Source: Chaetoderma sp. LZ-2023a
Lineage: Eukaryota; Mollusca; Caudofoveata; Chaetodermatida; Chaetodermatidae
Assembly (NCBI GenBank): GCA_034401795.1
Contig: CM067370.1
Coordinates: 54,995,380-55,059,379, forward strand
Direction of reading: 5' to 3'
DNA length: 64,000 bases
A program made the position numbers and the translations under genes. Each line of letters begins with the position of its first letter. The stretch's first letter is position 1. Of the stretch, positions 20,193 through 28,790 are shown piece after piece. The notes beneath the pieces are model-generated. The model did no database searches. It saw only the letters and a program-made list of their open reading frames with translations, and was not told the origin of the DNA.

Positions 20193-20518
20193 AGTCGCCT
20201 GACCTCAATGTCCTATACGCTCTCTACGTACAAGTGCCATGTACTACAGGACAGAGACGAAAAAGCTCCATTTTCGTAACTCTCAACAATGAACCACACA
20301 AATACACAAACCATCACCATATTAATAACGGGTAATCGTGACAATACAATCAACAACGGACAACACATGAACAAGACTGACCTTGTTGAAATGGCTGCTG
20401 ACATCATCTTCCCATTGGTAAAGACTGATGCAGGCCCAAAAAAGTGGGTGTTTCCATAAATTAATTGTGAAATATATAAGTAATGAGGAAAAAACCTCCT
20501 CAAAAAATATAAACCGAG

Positions 20519-21640
20519 TTATTTTTTCAAAATCGACAAGGCGAGAGGATTAGAGGTGTCACGGAGATAATGGTCTGTAAAACTTGACTCACAGTGCCAC
20601 TGAGCCACCGACATAATATCATCCACAGGGACCCCATTAAATAGGGCCGTGGATGTCACTACGCCGCGGACACTGTGAGCCTTGGCCACGTCAACCTGCT
20701 TCCCGGTGGCGGATTTATGGCAAAACTGAATGCATTCCACAATCCACCTGGAAATGGTGTCCTTAGAAGCCCTGCCATGGGGTTCAATATATGACAACCA
20801 TAACGCTGACTGGTCGGTGCGCCACTCCGCTGTACGTTGTTTGTACCGGCGCAGCACCCGGACGGGACACCATGCTTTAGAATTAGGATCATATCTAGTT
20901 AAAGCAGGCAAAATAATAGGTTGACCTGGATATTTCAACGACTGATTTTTAGCCAAGAAATTAATCCTAGGTAGCAGCTTAAGGCCTTCCCCTGAAACCA
21001 CAAAACGGTCATCCTCGGCTGATAAGGCATGAATTTCACTCCTACGCCTAGCCGAGGCCGCAGCAATTAAAAACACAGTCTTCAGTGTTAATAGTTTCAT
21101 AGAAATGGAACTAAGTGGTTCAAAAGGCTTATCACCTAGTACTTGAAGCACTAGCGATAAACTCCAAGACGGAATCACAGGTGGATTCCTTGGTCTTAGA
21201 TTGCCCATGCCTTTAATTAATACATTTAATGTATTTACTTCATCACTTCCCCTCTTAGCCAAGCAAGGAATAACAGACATTAATGCTGACTTATAACCAG
21301 CAATAGAGTTAGGCTTGAGGCTATAGGCATCATAGAGGTGACAGAGGAAATCAGCTACTACTTGAATAGATGAATCCATTGGATCAATACATCTTTTTTG
21401 AGCACCATTCTGCAAATCTGTTGATTTTATAATTATATGCTCTGGAGGTTGACCCCCTCCTGGCTTTGGCCATAAACATGGCTGCTTGCTCAGAAAAGCC
21501 CTCCTTAATTCTAGATTCCTTGACAACATCCACGCAGTCAATCTGAACATTGACGGATTGTTGTGAAGGGCCTTGCCCTGGAAGATAATATCGTCCATCA
21601 GAGGCAGAGGAACCGGATTGCAGACCAGAAGGTCCAGCAG
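20519..21640 (-). CDS. Tyrosine recombinase (ORF3) of A3
   Basis: It integrates the element by site-specific recombination. The N-terminal domain (ESRIKEGFSEQAAMF, RAYNYKINRFAEWCSK) lies in the frame open from upstream. At about 21390 an extra A (run of six against five in A4) moves the rest into the RT-RNase H frame, which stays open to 20519. The C-terminal catalytic domain has GYKSALMSVIPCLA, ARRRSEIHALSAED (first Arg), AHSVRG (HxxR), WHCESSFTDHYL (W/H and Tyr) and a SNPLALSILKK end. All catalytic residues are present. The N-terminus overlaps the post-RNase H domain in another frame. A real protein would need the extra A read through, or it could now be made as a fusion. Confidence 0.85.
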   Translation of the reverse strand: MLDLLVCNPVPLPLMDDIIFQGKALHNNPSMFRLTAWMLSRNLELRRAFLSKQPCLWPKPGGGQPPEHIIIKSTDLQNGAQKRCIDPMDSSIQVVADFLCHLYDAYSLKPNSIAGYKSALMSVIPCLAKRGSDEVNTLNVLIKGMGNLRPRNPPVIPSWSLSLVLQVLGDKPFEPLSSISMKLLTLKTVFLIAAASARRRSEIHALSAEDDRFVVSGEGLKLLPRINFLAKNQSLKYPGQPIILPALTRYDPNSKAWCPVRVLRRYKQRTAEWRTDQSALWLSYIEPHGRASKDTISRWIVECIQFCHKSATGKQVDVAKAHSVRGVVTSTALFNGVPVDDIMSVAQWHCESSFTDHYLRDTSNPLALSILKK

Positions 21641-21952
21641 ATCCGTATACCATGATCGGCTTGGCCAATCCGGGGCGATCAGAAGCACTTGGCATTCCTC
21701 TTGTCTGATTTTCTGAAGAATTTTTGGAATCAGGATTGCTGGAGGGAATGCGTATGCATACATTCTCCCCCAGCTGATAGCTAACGCATCTGTTGCGAAA
21801 GCGCTTGGATCCGGAATCGGAGAGACGTACATCGTCATCTTCGCATTCTTCTTCGTTGCGAACAAATTGATTTTGGGTTTCCCCCAATGGTCGAACAGAC
21901 GATCCGCCACACATTGATTTAGTTGCCATTCCGTGGGTAAAACACTCATCCT
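21400..21952 (-). CDS. Post-RNase H domain of A3 (downstream of TGA)
   Basis: Same frame as ORF2, separated from it by the TGA at 21953. ATG at 21949 starts MSVLPTEWQLNQCVAD, then LFDHWGKPKINLFATKKNAK, YVSPIPDPSAFATDALAISW, YAYAFPPAILIPKILQKIR, LLIAPDWPSRSWYTDLLDLL. Families A, B and C all carry this block, so it is a conserved part of their ORF2. I do not know its function; no DPPY methylase motif was seen. Its last 60 codons overlap the YR in another frame, and in A3 the frame runs on into YR. Confidence 0.75.
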
Positions 21953-23452
21953 TCAGCTCAATGAGTCTGCTAGCAGGTTTAACCTTCCCGGAATATGAAC
22001 TGCTTTCAAGGTAATCTGGTGATCCAGACACCAACAAAGCAGTTTCCATGTCATCATACAGAGACTGGGTGACTTCGTTCCGCCCTGGCGGTTTATGTAA
22101 GTCACAACTGTTGAGTTGTCTGAACGAATAAGAACAATCTTGCCCTGAACTTTCTGTAAGAAATGTTCCAGGCCCAGGACTACTGCTTTTAGCTCCAGTA
22201 GATTTATATGTTCCTTTGACTGTTCCAGATTCCAAAGCCCTGATATCGTGGACTCTTCCAGGCAAGCTCCCCAGCCCTCCATCGATGCATCTGTATACAC
22301 AGTCACCTGAGGGTGGGGAGGGGTTAGCAAAACCCCCGGCAAGAGATTCTCTGTATTCAACCACCATTGCAGGTGGTGAATGAGAGGCGCCAACACTGAC
22401 ACATTCGAGTCCAGCGAACCTGTACTCTGGGTCCATTGTGTCATGAGAAATAACTGGATCGGCCGCCTGCGTAAGGCGGCCTGAGGAATGACTGGTTCCA
22501 ATGAAACCATCAATCCCAGCATTCTCAAGTAAACCCGTGCCAGGACATGACGACTGTCGCACACTGACTGAATTAATGAGATGAGTTTCTGAACTCTCTC
22601 CTGAGTAGGATAAACATATCCTGTCTCTAGATCGAAGAACATCCCCAGGTAAACAAACTTCTGGGATGGAGTCAGCTCTGATTTTGGGAAATTGATCATC
22701 CAGCCTAAGTCTGTGAGAGTTTTCAAAACAATCTCCAGATTGGCCGACAAACTTTCCCGGGTGTGCGCTTTCAACAGCCAGTCGTCTATGTACGTGTGGA
22801 CTGCTATGCTTCTCCTGCGGAGGTATGCTGTGATCGCAAGAACCACACGGGTGAAAACCCGAGGAGCCGTGGAAATTCCGAAGGGCAACACCCTGAATTC
22901 CCACTGTCTGCCCTGGAATGCAAATCTCAGGAAGCGACAGAAACTCCCGTGGATGGGGATGTGGAAATAAGCGTCCTTCAAATCTATCGACGCCGTCCAC
23001 ATCCCCCTCTCCAACCCCGCCAACACCGAGCGCACCGTTTCCATCTTGAAACTGGGCGTCTCGATGAACTTGTTCAATGGCTTGAGGTTGAGAATCGGTC
23101 TCCACCCTCCGGTGCGTTTTGTTACTAAGAACAGGGTTGAATAGAAGCCCGGACACCTTTGTGCCGGCTGAATAGCTCCTTTTTGTACGAGGGAATTTAT
23201 CTCCTCCTCGATACACAACCTTTGCTCTGGATCTCTCGGAATGGGAGTCCAGACTGGCACTAGAGACAGTCGCGACGGCGGGCCTGTCATCCACTCTGGA
23301 TGATACCCGACGGAAAGCCATCGCAAGACTAAACGGTCCTGAGTTAACCGTTCCCACTCTTGCATGTGGTCGGCTAGCCGGCCTCCCACCGGTCCACCTA
23401 GGGACCGCGGTGGACACGAGGCATGCAAGAGCGGCACTGTCTCCGTCGCCAT
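21953..23452 (-). CDS. RT-RNase H polyprotein (ORF2) of A3
   Basis: It copies the element RNA and removes the RNA strand. The first ATG after the gag stop is at 23450-23452 (MATETVPLLHAS). RT has RLSLVPVWTPIPRDPEQ, GFYSTLFLVTKRTGGWRPIL, SIDLKDAYFHIPI, LPFGISTAPRVFTRVV and the catalytic TYIDDWLLKAHT. RNase H follows with VYTDASMEGWG, NLLELKAVVLGL, RSDNSTVVTYIN and LNLLADSLS, giving the four acidic positions. A TGA at 21953-21955 ends it; A2 and A4 have CGA there and read on into the post-RNase H domain. The frame is also open upstream to 23740, overlapping the end of gag. Confidence 0.9.
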   Translation of the reverse strand: MATETVPLLHASCPPRSLGGPVGGRLADHMQEWERLTQDRLVLRWLSVGYHPEWMTGPPSRLSLVPVWTPIPRDPEQRLCIEEEINSLVQKGAIQPAQRCPGFYSTLFLVTKRTGGWRPILNLKPLNKFIETPSFKMETVRSVLAGLERGMWTASIDLKDAYFHIPIHGSFCRFLRFAFQGRQWEFRVLPFGISTAPRVFTRVVLAITAYLRRRSIAVHTYIDDWLLKAHTRESLSANLEIVLKTLTDLGWMINFPKSELTPSQKFVYLGMFFDLETGYVYPTQERVQKLISLIQSVCDSRHVLARVYLRMLGLMVSLEPVIPQAALRRRPIQLFLMTQWTQSTGSLDSNVSVLAPLIHHLQWWLNTENLLPGVLLTPPHPQVTVYTDASMEGWGACLEESTISGLWNLEQSKEHINLLELKAVVLGLEHFLQKVQGKIVLIRSDNSTVVTYINRQGGTKSPSLCMMTWKLLCWCLDHQITLKAVHIPGRLNLLADSLS

Positions 23453-23489
23453 ACACACCGGCGTGGTTCTTACCGCGGTAAGCGTCCTG

Positions 23490-25553
23490 TCAGGACCGAT
23501 AACCACGCCCAGATCCTCGCGCGCCCCGCCCCGCCCCGCGCGCACCTTGGTGCGCGGGCGGCTGCCTGGCTGACGGCGCCTGAGGAACCTGCGCCCCCCT
23601 CGCTGCTGGCCGAATCGCACACGGCCGAGGCCGACGCTGCGACGGTGGCTGGCCTCTGACTTGGCCAGCACCACCTCGAGCCTGCAGGGGACGATACGCA
23701 GGGGCCGCGGCGCGAACGTTAGCACGACGCAGCACCTCAAACTGCTCGCGCAGCGCCCTCTGGTTATTCACCAGGGTGACCGTCTCCTGGAGGTGGCGAC
23801 ATCCCTCACCTCCAAAAAGACCAGGACCCGTCATAGGCGTACGGAGTAGCCTATTGTACAGGTCCTGAGACGGGCACAGATTGTCCAGGGCAAACGTGCG
23901 TCTTGCCCGGACACTCCTGGTCACCGCCCGAGTCATACAGTCCAGCGCCATGTTAATACCATCCTGGATGGCTCGCTGGACCGTGACCGGGCTTGGCTGG
24001 CGCGATGCGGATGCCGTTACTACCCCCTGTAACAGCTGGGAGACGTGGGACAGAGCGGCAATCGAAGCCCTCCCACTCTCCTCCGCATCACGCAACGCGG
24101 TATTCGCCGAACGCAACGCGTTCGAGCACAAGACCCCCGTGTCAGAACGGGAGCCTGGCCGCGCATCCTCACCCAAAGCCGCGCGGTCATCCACGCTGGG
24201 CTTGGGTACCACACCGTACCGCTGGTAATCCAGGGGCACGATGCGACAACGCCTGGCCACCTCGCGAGGGGCCTTCGCGAGACGTCCACTCGAGTTAATG
24301 GACGACTCCGCCGCCTCGAACATGTCAACGACATGCTCCGCCAGCGGCAGAGAAGGCATAGCGTTAGCAGTCGGTTTCCCAGCTAACCACGGCCTGTGGT
24401 CACGCTGGCTAGGCGACTGCTCCACGGGCAGATCAGGCCTAACGCTCACCAACCACTGGCAAGCGTCAGACCAATCCTCCTCCGTGGCTAACTGCGAGCG
24501 CTCTACAAGACGGGGTCCTTCGTCTTCCTCCTGAGCGCAAGCAGCAGAGCTTGACGGCGGGTATGCTGATACACCTGGCAAGCCAGGGAAAACATGCGGG
24601 CCTGATAGCACCGGCATGACAATATCACTGGTTTGACCAGGAGCAGGCACCGTGACAGAGCGCGGGGTATATACCGCCCCACCACGGGCCCGGCCAGCAC
24701 CAGCAACACCCTCGGCAAGCCGAGGTATGCGGTACCGCTGGCCATCAGCAGCGCCCTGGGCCACCACCTGAGCCGCGGACTCTACTCCAGGGTGAGTAAA
24801 ACCGTGGAAGAAGCCGCCTGTATTCCCCGCGAGGGGTGCACAAACGTCTTCATCCATGTCCACGTCGTCAGACGGCGACCCTAGCAGGTAATCCTCATCA
24901 CCCTGGTCAGAAGGATTAGACCCCGGGTCAGCAAAGAGAGCTAACCCGGGCTGACCAGGAACGGTGCCATAGGAGGTACTGGCCACCGCGGCGTGCGGAT
25001 ACCCCTGGACTGATAAGCAGCCCGCGGGTTCCAGCGACAACCGTCCACGGTCCCCTCTCGGCGCGGCAATAAGCCTGCTGCCAGGGTCGTGGAACGCCCC
25101 CTCTAATGGGGCCACCTCTGAATCGTCGAACAACGGAAGCGGTCTAAGGAAAACCGATCCAGAGGCGGGGATTACCTGCTCCGAAGCTGATGATGAGGAC
25201 AGTAAAGGATTTGGTCCAGGAAGCATGCCACGAAGCAACCCTGGAACCAAATCCTTTATTGTCCTCTTCATCTCTCCCAACATCTCGGTCCGGAAGGCCT
25301 CCATATCCACCGCGGACGAGACCTTCCCCTTACCCTTCCTACTTACAACCTCTCGTTTCCGCTTCTTCTTCTTCTCCTCCTCTACCACCTTGTCCGTCGC
25401 CTGTAAGCAGCACAAGAATTCGGACATTAACTCGCCCCCCCAGTGCTTACATATGTCACAATTAACCAAGGGACCACAAGGGCTACATTGATAGCACAGA
25501 TGAGGCCAGAACTTATCATGTAGAAAACGTCCACAGGACGCGCAACCCGGTCC
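23490..25553 (-). CDS. Gag-like ORF (ORF1) of A3
   Basis: Probable nucleoprotein. The frame carries an N-terminal Cys/His cluster (CASCGRFLHDKFWPHLC, CSPCGPLVNCDICKHWG), a charged Lys/Arg stretch (KKKKRKREVVSRKGKGK), an acidic linker, then the core (DHRPWLAGKP, YQRYGVVPKPS, LALDCM..., LDNLCPSQDLYNRLL, VNNQRALREQFEVLRR) and an Arg/Gly tail (GRGARGSGRGYRS), stopping at 23490. There is no ATG between the upstream in-frame TAA and the Cys cluster. Instead CCTTTGCCCTGTTTCAG ends at 25554, a good splice acceptor, so the start codon is probably in an upstream exon. It is otherwise intact. Confidence 0.85.
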   Translation of the reverse strand, partial: GPGCASCGRFLHDKFWPHLCYQCSPCGPLVNCDICKHWGGELMSEFLCCLQATDKVVEEEKKKKRKREVVSRKGKGKVSSAVDMEAFRTEMLGEMKRTIKDLVPGLLRGMLPGPNPLLSSSSASEQVIPASGSVFLRPLPLFDDSEVAPLEGAFHDPGSRLIAAPRGDRGRLSLEPAGCLSVQGYPHAAVASTSYGTVPGQPGLALFADPGSNPSDQGDEDYLLGSPSDDVDMDEDVCAPLAGNTGGFFHGFTHPGVESAAQVVAQGAADGQRYRIPRLAEGVAGAGRARGGAVYTPRSVTVPAPGQTSDIVMPVLSGPHVFPGLPGVSAYPPSSSAACAQEEDEGPRLVERSQLATEEDWSDACQWLVSVRPDLPVEQSPSQRDHRPWLAGKPTANAMPSLPLAEHVVDMFEAAESSINSSGRLAKAPREVARRCRIVPLDYQRYGVVPKPSVDDRAALGEDARPGSRSDTGVLCSNALRSANTALRDAEESGRASIAALSHVSQLLQGVVTASASRQPSPVTVQRAIQDGINMALDCMTRAVTRSVRARRTFALDNLCPSQDLYNRLLRTPMTGPGLFGGEGCRHLQETVTLVNNQRALREQFEVLRRANVRAAAPAYRPLQARGGAGQVRGQPPSQRRPRPCAIRPAARGAQVPQAPSARQPPAHQGARGAGRGARGSGRGYRS

Positions 25554-26441
25554 CTGAAACAGGGCAAAGGACAAGGAGTATGAGCAAACTAGTTAAGCTT
25601 AGACACTCAAACCAACTCAAAGAGAAGGAAAACGATCATAAAGATCAATATACATCAGAAACCAGCATAGCGACTTGAATTGCTGATAAATACATAGCCA
25701 GGCTGATTATGACGTCATTAATCCTGTGACAGGAAAAAATCGATCCCAACAAAACATCCAAGTGCAAGGACGAATTGTATGCTGAATGGATACGTCGACT
25801 ACACAACCATCAGATACATATAGATAACTCTTTTCTGGCAAAAATGTTAATTATCTCCCTTTGCTTACTATAATTAACATCACCACATTATCAATAACTA
25901 GATACCTGACACTTTGTATAGACAAACCATCCAACGTGACGAACCGGAGAACTCCACCATCTGCACGCCTCTTAACTCTCTCCACCTCATGGGGAAGGAA
26001 TTGGATCAAGAGGGCAAAGTGAGAAGACCTTTATACTAGGCCTCCAACTCACTGGACATAATTTTTCATTTGGTTAGATAACCTAACAGTGTTAGTAGGA
26101 AATGGAACCATGGTGGAGAGAAAACTAACTCTCTGCTGCTGTGATGCCACCACCCAGCGTCATACAGACCTGTGGACATAAACAGAAAGAGAAATTAGCC
26201 TTAGGTAGCACCGAGTTGACATAAACCAACTAACCAAGGCGCTTATCACGGTAAACGCGAGTCCCGGAAACACAATACACCGGGAAGAAAACTCGCTAAT
26301 TTTACTAGAAGTCACCTGATTTAAAGGTCCTAAGTCCTCCTTTGGCGAAGTGTTCCTTCCTGCCATCCAAATAAGTGACTATCACTCCAAAATAACACCA
26401 CTTAAACAGTTTAAGAGTAAGAAAAAGCTTTTGCACAAAAA
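25554..26441 (-). other. Leader of A3, possible first exon and intron
   Basis: No long frame. On the minus strand a pyrimidine-rich tract and CAG at 25554-25556 precede gag. A possible donor (ATAGTAAGC) lies near 25870; others cannot be excluded. The transcription start is expected inside or near the 5' ITR. Confidence 0.45.
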
Positions 26442-26652
26442 GACATGTGTGATCTCTCTGCCAATAATCTAGCAAAGAGGAAGTGCTAGTCTGCACATGC
26501 GCGGTGGTGGGGCTGGCATCCGCCAGACTACGCTCTGACTCCCTGCCCAGTAGGGGCACCTAACTGTTTTAAATCTGAGTGTTTATTGAGTGAAAGCCAA
26601 TATTTAGCAATATCAAAAGTATTAGGGAGGTAAGTATACTCTTGAAGTGAAA
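26442..26652. repeat. A3 5' ITR
   Basis: Reverse complement of the A3 3' ITR, close to perfect from about 26480, looser inside. The outer end is GGGAGGTAAGTATACTCTTG then AAGTGAAA. Confidence 0.9.
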
Positions 26653-26818
26653 ATGGGATATAGCGAATTCATCTGCGAAAAGGTTATGGTTAGATGATAA
26701 TCAGATCTCAGTACAATAGTAAATTCCATCTATAGCAGCTCTATGTAAATGTCACTGTTCTCTAGGTAGGGCATAAATACGCAATGTGGAGTCTAGTTAG
26801 CAATGTGGAGTCTAGTGA
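26653..26818. other. Spacer between A3 and A4
   Basis: About 165 bp. The first 30 bp (GCGAATTCATCTGCG) matches the continuation of a paralogous repeat at 59800. GCAATGTGGAGTCTAGT occurs twice in tandem at 26781 and 26800. No gene. Confidence 0.6.
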
Positions 26819-27190
26819 TAATAAACGAAATCACGGATTTCTTTTTTCACGAGAGAGTTGATACTTACCTCCCTAATACTCTTTGATATTGCTAAATATC
26901 GGCTTTCACTTAATAAAACACTCAGATTTAAAAAGAAAGGTGCCCCTTATGGGCAGGTAGTCAGAAGTCAGTCAGGCGGATGCCAGCCCCACCACCGCGC
27001 ATGCGCCGACTAGTACTTCCTCTGACTAATTTATTGGCTGACACACATGCAACATAATAAGAGCCTGAAGACTGAGCCTCAGTGGGGCGGAGAGGCCGGG
27101 TCTGTATTAGGGAGGTAAGTATCAACTCTCTCGTGAAAAACAAAATCCGTGATTTCGTTTATTTCACTTCAGGAATATACTGACATCCCT
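26819..27190. repeat. A4 3' ITR and ICR
   Basis: The ITR begins TAAACGAAATCACGGATTTC at 26822. The ICR is at about 27109-27190; its second arm has decayed (ATACTGACATCCC instead of ATACTTACCTCCC). Confidence 0.8.
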
Positions 27191-27744
27191 AATACTCTTT
27201 GATATTGCCAGAATTCGTCAGTGAATTCGGCGGGAGGGAGGCGAGGTCAAAAGACAAGCTCTTCCCTATGTGCTTTTCTGTGATTAAGTCACTTAAACTT
27301 CTGAAATTGTGTGGAAACACAATCAGGAATAGATAGGAAAAAACATCGGCTAACACAAACCGATGGCTGAGAGATGACCAAAAGTCATAAGCGCTCACCC
27401 CCCCCTCCTCTTGGGAGGAAGACTGAATGACCTCAATGTCCAATACGCTTTCTACGTACAAGTGCCATGTACTATAAGACATTAAACGAAAAGGCCACAT
27501 TTTCGTATACTCTCAATAATGAACCACATAAAACATGTACCATTACCATATTAATAATGAAGGGTCACGAAACATTACAAAAAACCATGGACAACACACA
27601 CAAGACTGACCTTGTGGAAGATTGGCGCTGTCATCATCTCCCCATTGGTGAAGACTGATGCAGCCCATAAAGTAGATGTTTCCATTGATTAAATGTGAAA
27701 TATATAAAAAACGAGGATACCTCATCAAAATATGTACACCTAGA

Positions 27745-28790
27745 TTAGCTTTTCAAAATCGATAAGGCGAGAGGATTCGAGGTGTCACGGAGATAATGGT
27801 CGGTAAAACTTGACTCACAGTGCCACTGAGCTACTGATATAATGTCATCCGCAGGTACCCCATTAAATAGGGCAGTGGAAGCCACTACACCCCGGACACT
27901 GTGAGCATTGGCCATGTCAACTTGTTTACCTGTGGCAGATTTATGGCAAAATTGAATACACTCAACAATCCACCTGGAAATGGTGTCTTTTGACGCCCTG
28001 CCCTGGGGCTCAATATATGACAACCATAACGCTGTTGGTTCCGTCCGCCAATCTTGAGTACGTTGTTTGTACCGGATTAATGCTCGGACGGGACACCATA
28101 GTTTTGAATTAGGATCAAACCTAGTCAAAGCTGGAAAAATTATCGGTTGACCCGGATATTTCAAAGACTGGTTTTTCGCCATGAAATTTATCCTGGGTAG
28201 AAGCCTAAGGCCTTCCCCTGTAACCACAAAATGGTCTGCCTTGGCTGACAAGGCATGAATCTCACTCCTACGCCTAGCCGAGGCCGCAGCAATTAAAAAT
28301 ACAGTTTTAAGCGTCAACATTTTCATAGAAATGGAGCTTAGTGGTTCAAACGGCCTATCAGCTAGCACCTGAAGCACTAGTGATAAACTCCAAGACGGAA
28401 TCACTGGGGGATTCCTTGGTCTTAGATTGCCCATGCCTTTGATTAAAGTATTTAACGTATTTACTTCATCACTTCCCCTATTAGCCAAGCAAGGGATAAC
28501 TGTCATTAAAGCTGACTTATAGCCAGCAATAGAGTTAGGCTTGAGGCTATAGGCATCATACAGTTGACGAGGAAATTGGCTATTACCTGATGAATCCATT
28601 GGATTAATACATCTTTTTGAGCACCATTCTGCAAATCTGTTGATTCTATAATTATATGCTCTGGAGGTTGACCCCCTCCTGGCTTTAGCCATGAACATGG
28701 CTGCTTGCTCAGAAAAGCCCTCCTTAATTCTAGATTCCTTGACAACATCCACGCAGTCAATTGGAACATTGACGGATTGTTGTGAAGGTT
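27745..28790 (-). CDS. Tyrosine recombinase of A4
   Basis: The YR is in one continuous frame from before 28790 to 27745. It has VDVVKESRIKEGFSEQAAMF, RAYNYRINRFAEWCSKR, GYKSALMTVIPCLAN, ARRRSEIHAL, AHSVRG, WHCESSFTDHYL and NPLALSILKS, so all catalytic residues (R, HxxR, W/H, Y) are present. Local changes near 28570-28590 alter a short stretch (SSGNSQFPRQLYD against SSIQVVADFLCHLYD). The overlap with the post-RNase H frame is preserved, with five A at the point where A3 has six. Confidence 0.85.

Larger units (their letters stand above)
20900..23456 (-). other. Long alternative frame over RT-RNase H, continuous with YR N-terminus
   Basis: The frame that encodes the YR N-terminus is open upstream from 21384 to 23456, about 640 codons, across the whole RT-RNase H ORF. 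A4 shows the same (28924-30633, one stop from its YR ORF). The product is Ser/Arg/Gly-rich with no domain I recognise. YR ORFs overlapping RT are known in DIRS1. The extension may be a true N-terminal part of ORF3 or a by-product of codon bias; the start codon at 23456 is GTG. Confidence 0.4.
19596..26652 (-). mobile_element. DIRS-like element A3, complete to both ends
   Basis: A 7.06-kb family A element on the minus strand. The 3' ITR (from 19596) and 5' ITR (26442-26652) are inverted and nearly identical over about 160 bp. The ICR at 19885-19967 joins the complements of the two outer ends. ORFs are gag (23490-25574), RT-RNase H (about 21953-23452) and YR (20519 to about 21640). AAA occurs at both outer ends and at the ICR junction, with no target duplication. 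This is the structural definition of a DIRS-type element. Apart from one stop and one single-base insertion the coding regions are intact, so it is young. Confidence 0.92.

Noticed and set aside
21400..22300. DIRS-type methyltransferase domain
   Set aside because: No DPPY or SAM-binding motif was seen in the A, B or C ORF2 regions.
23364..24534. Plus-strand ORFs over A3 gag
   Set aside because: Antisense shadows of gag; no domain and no independent support.
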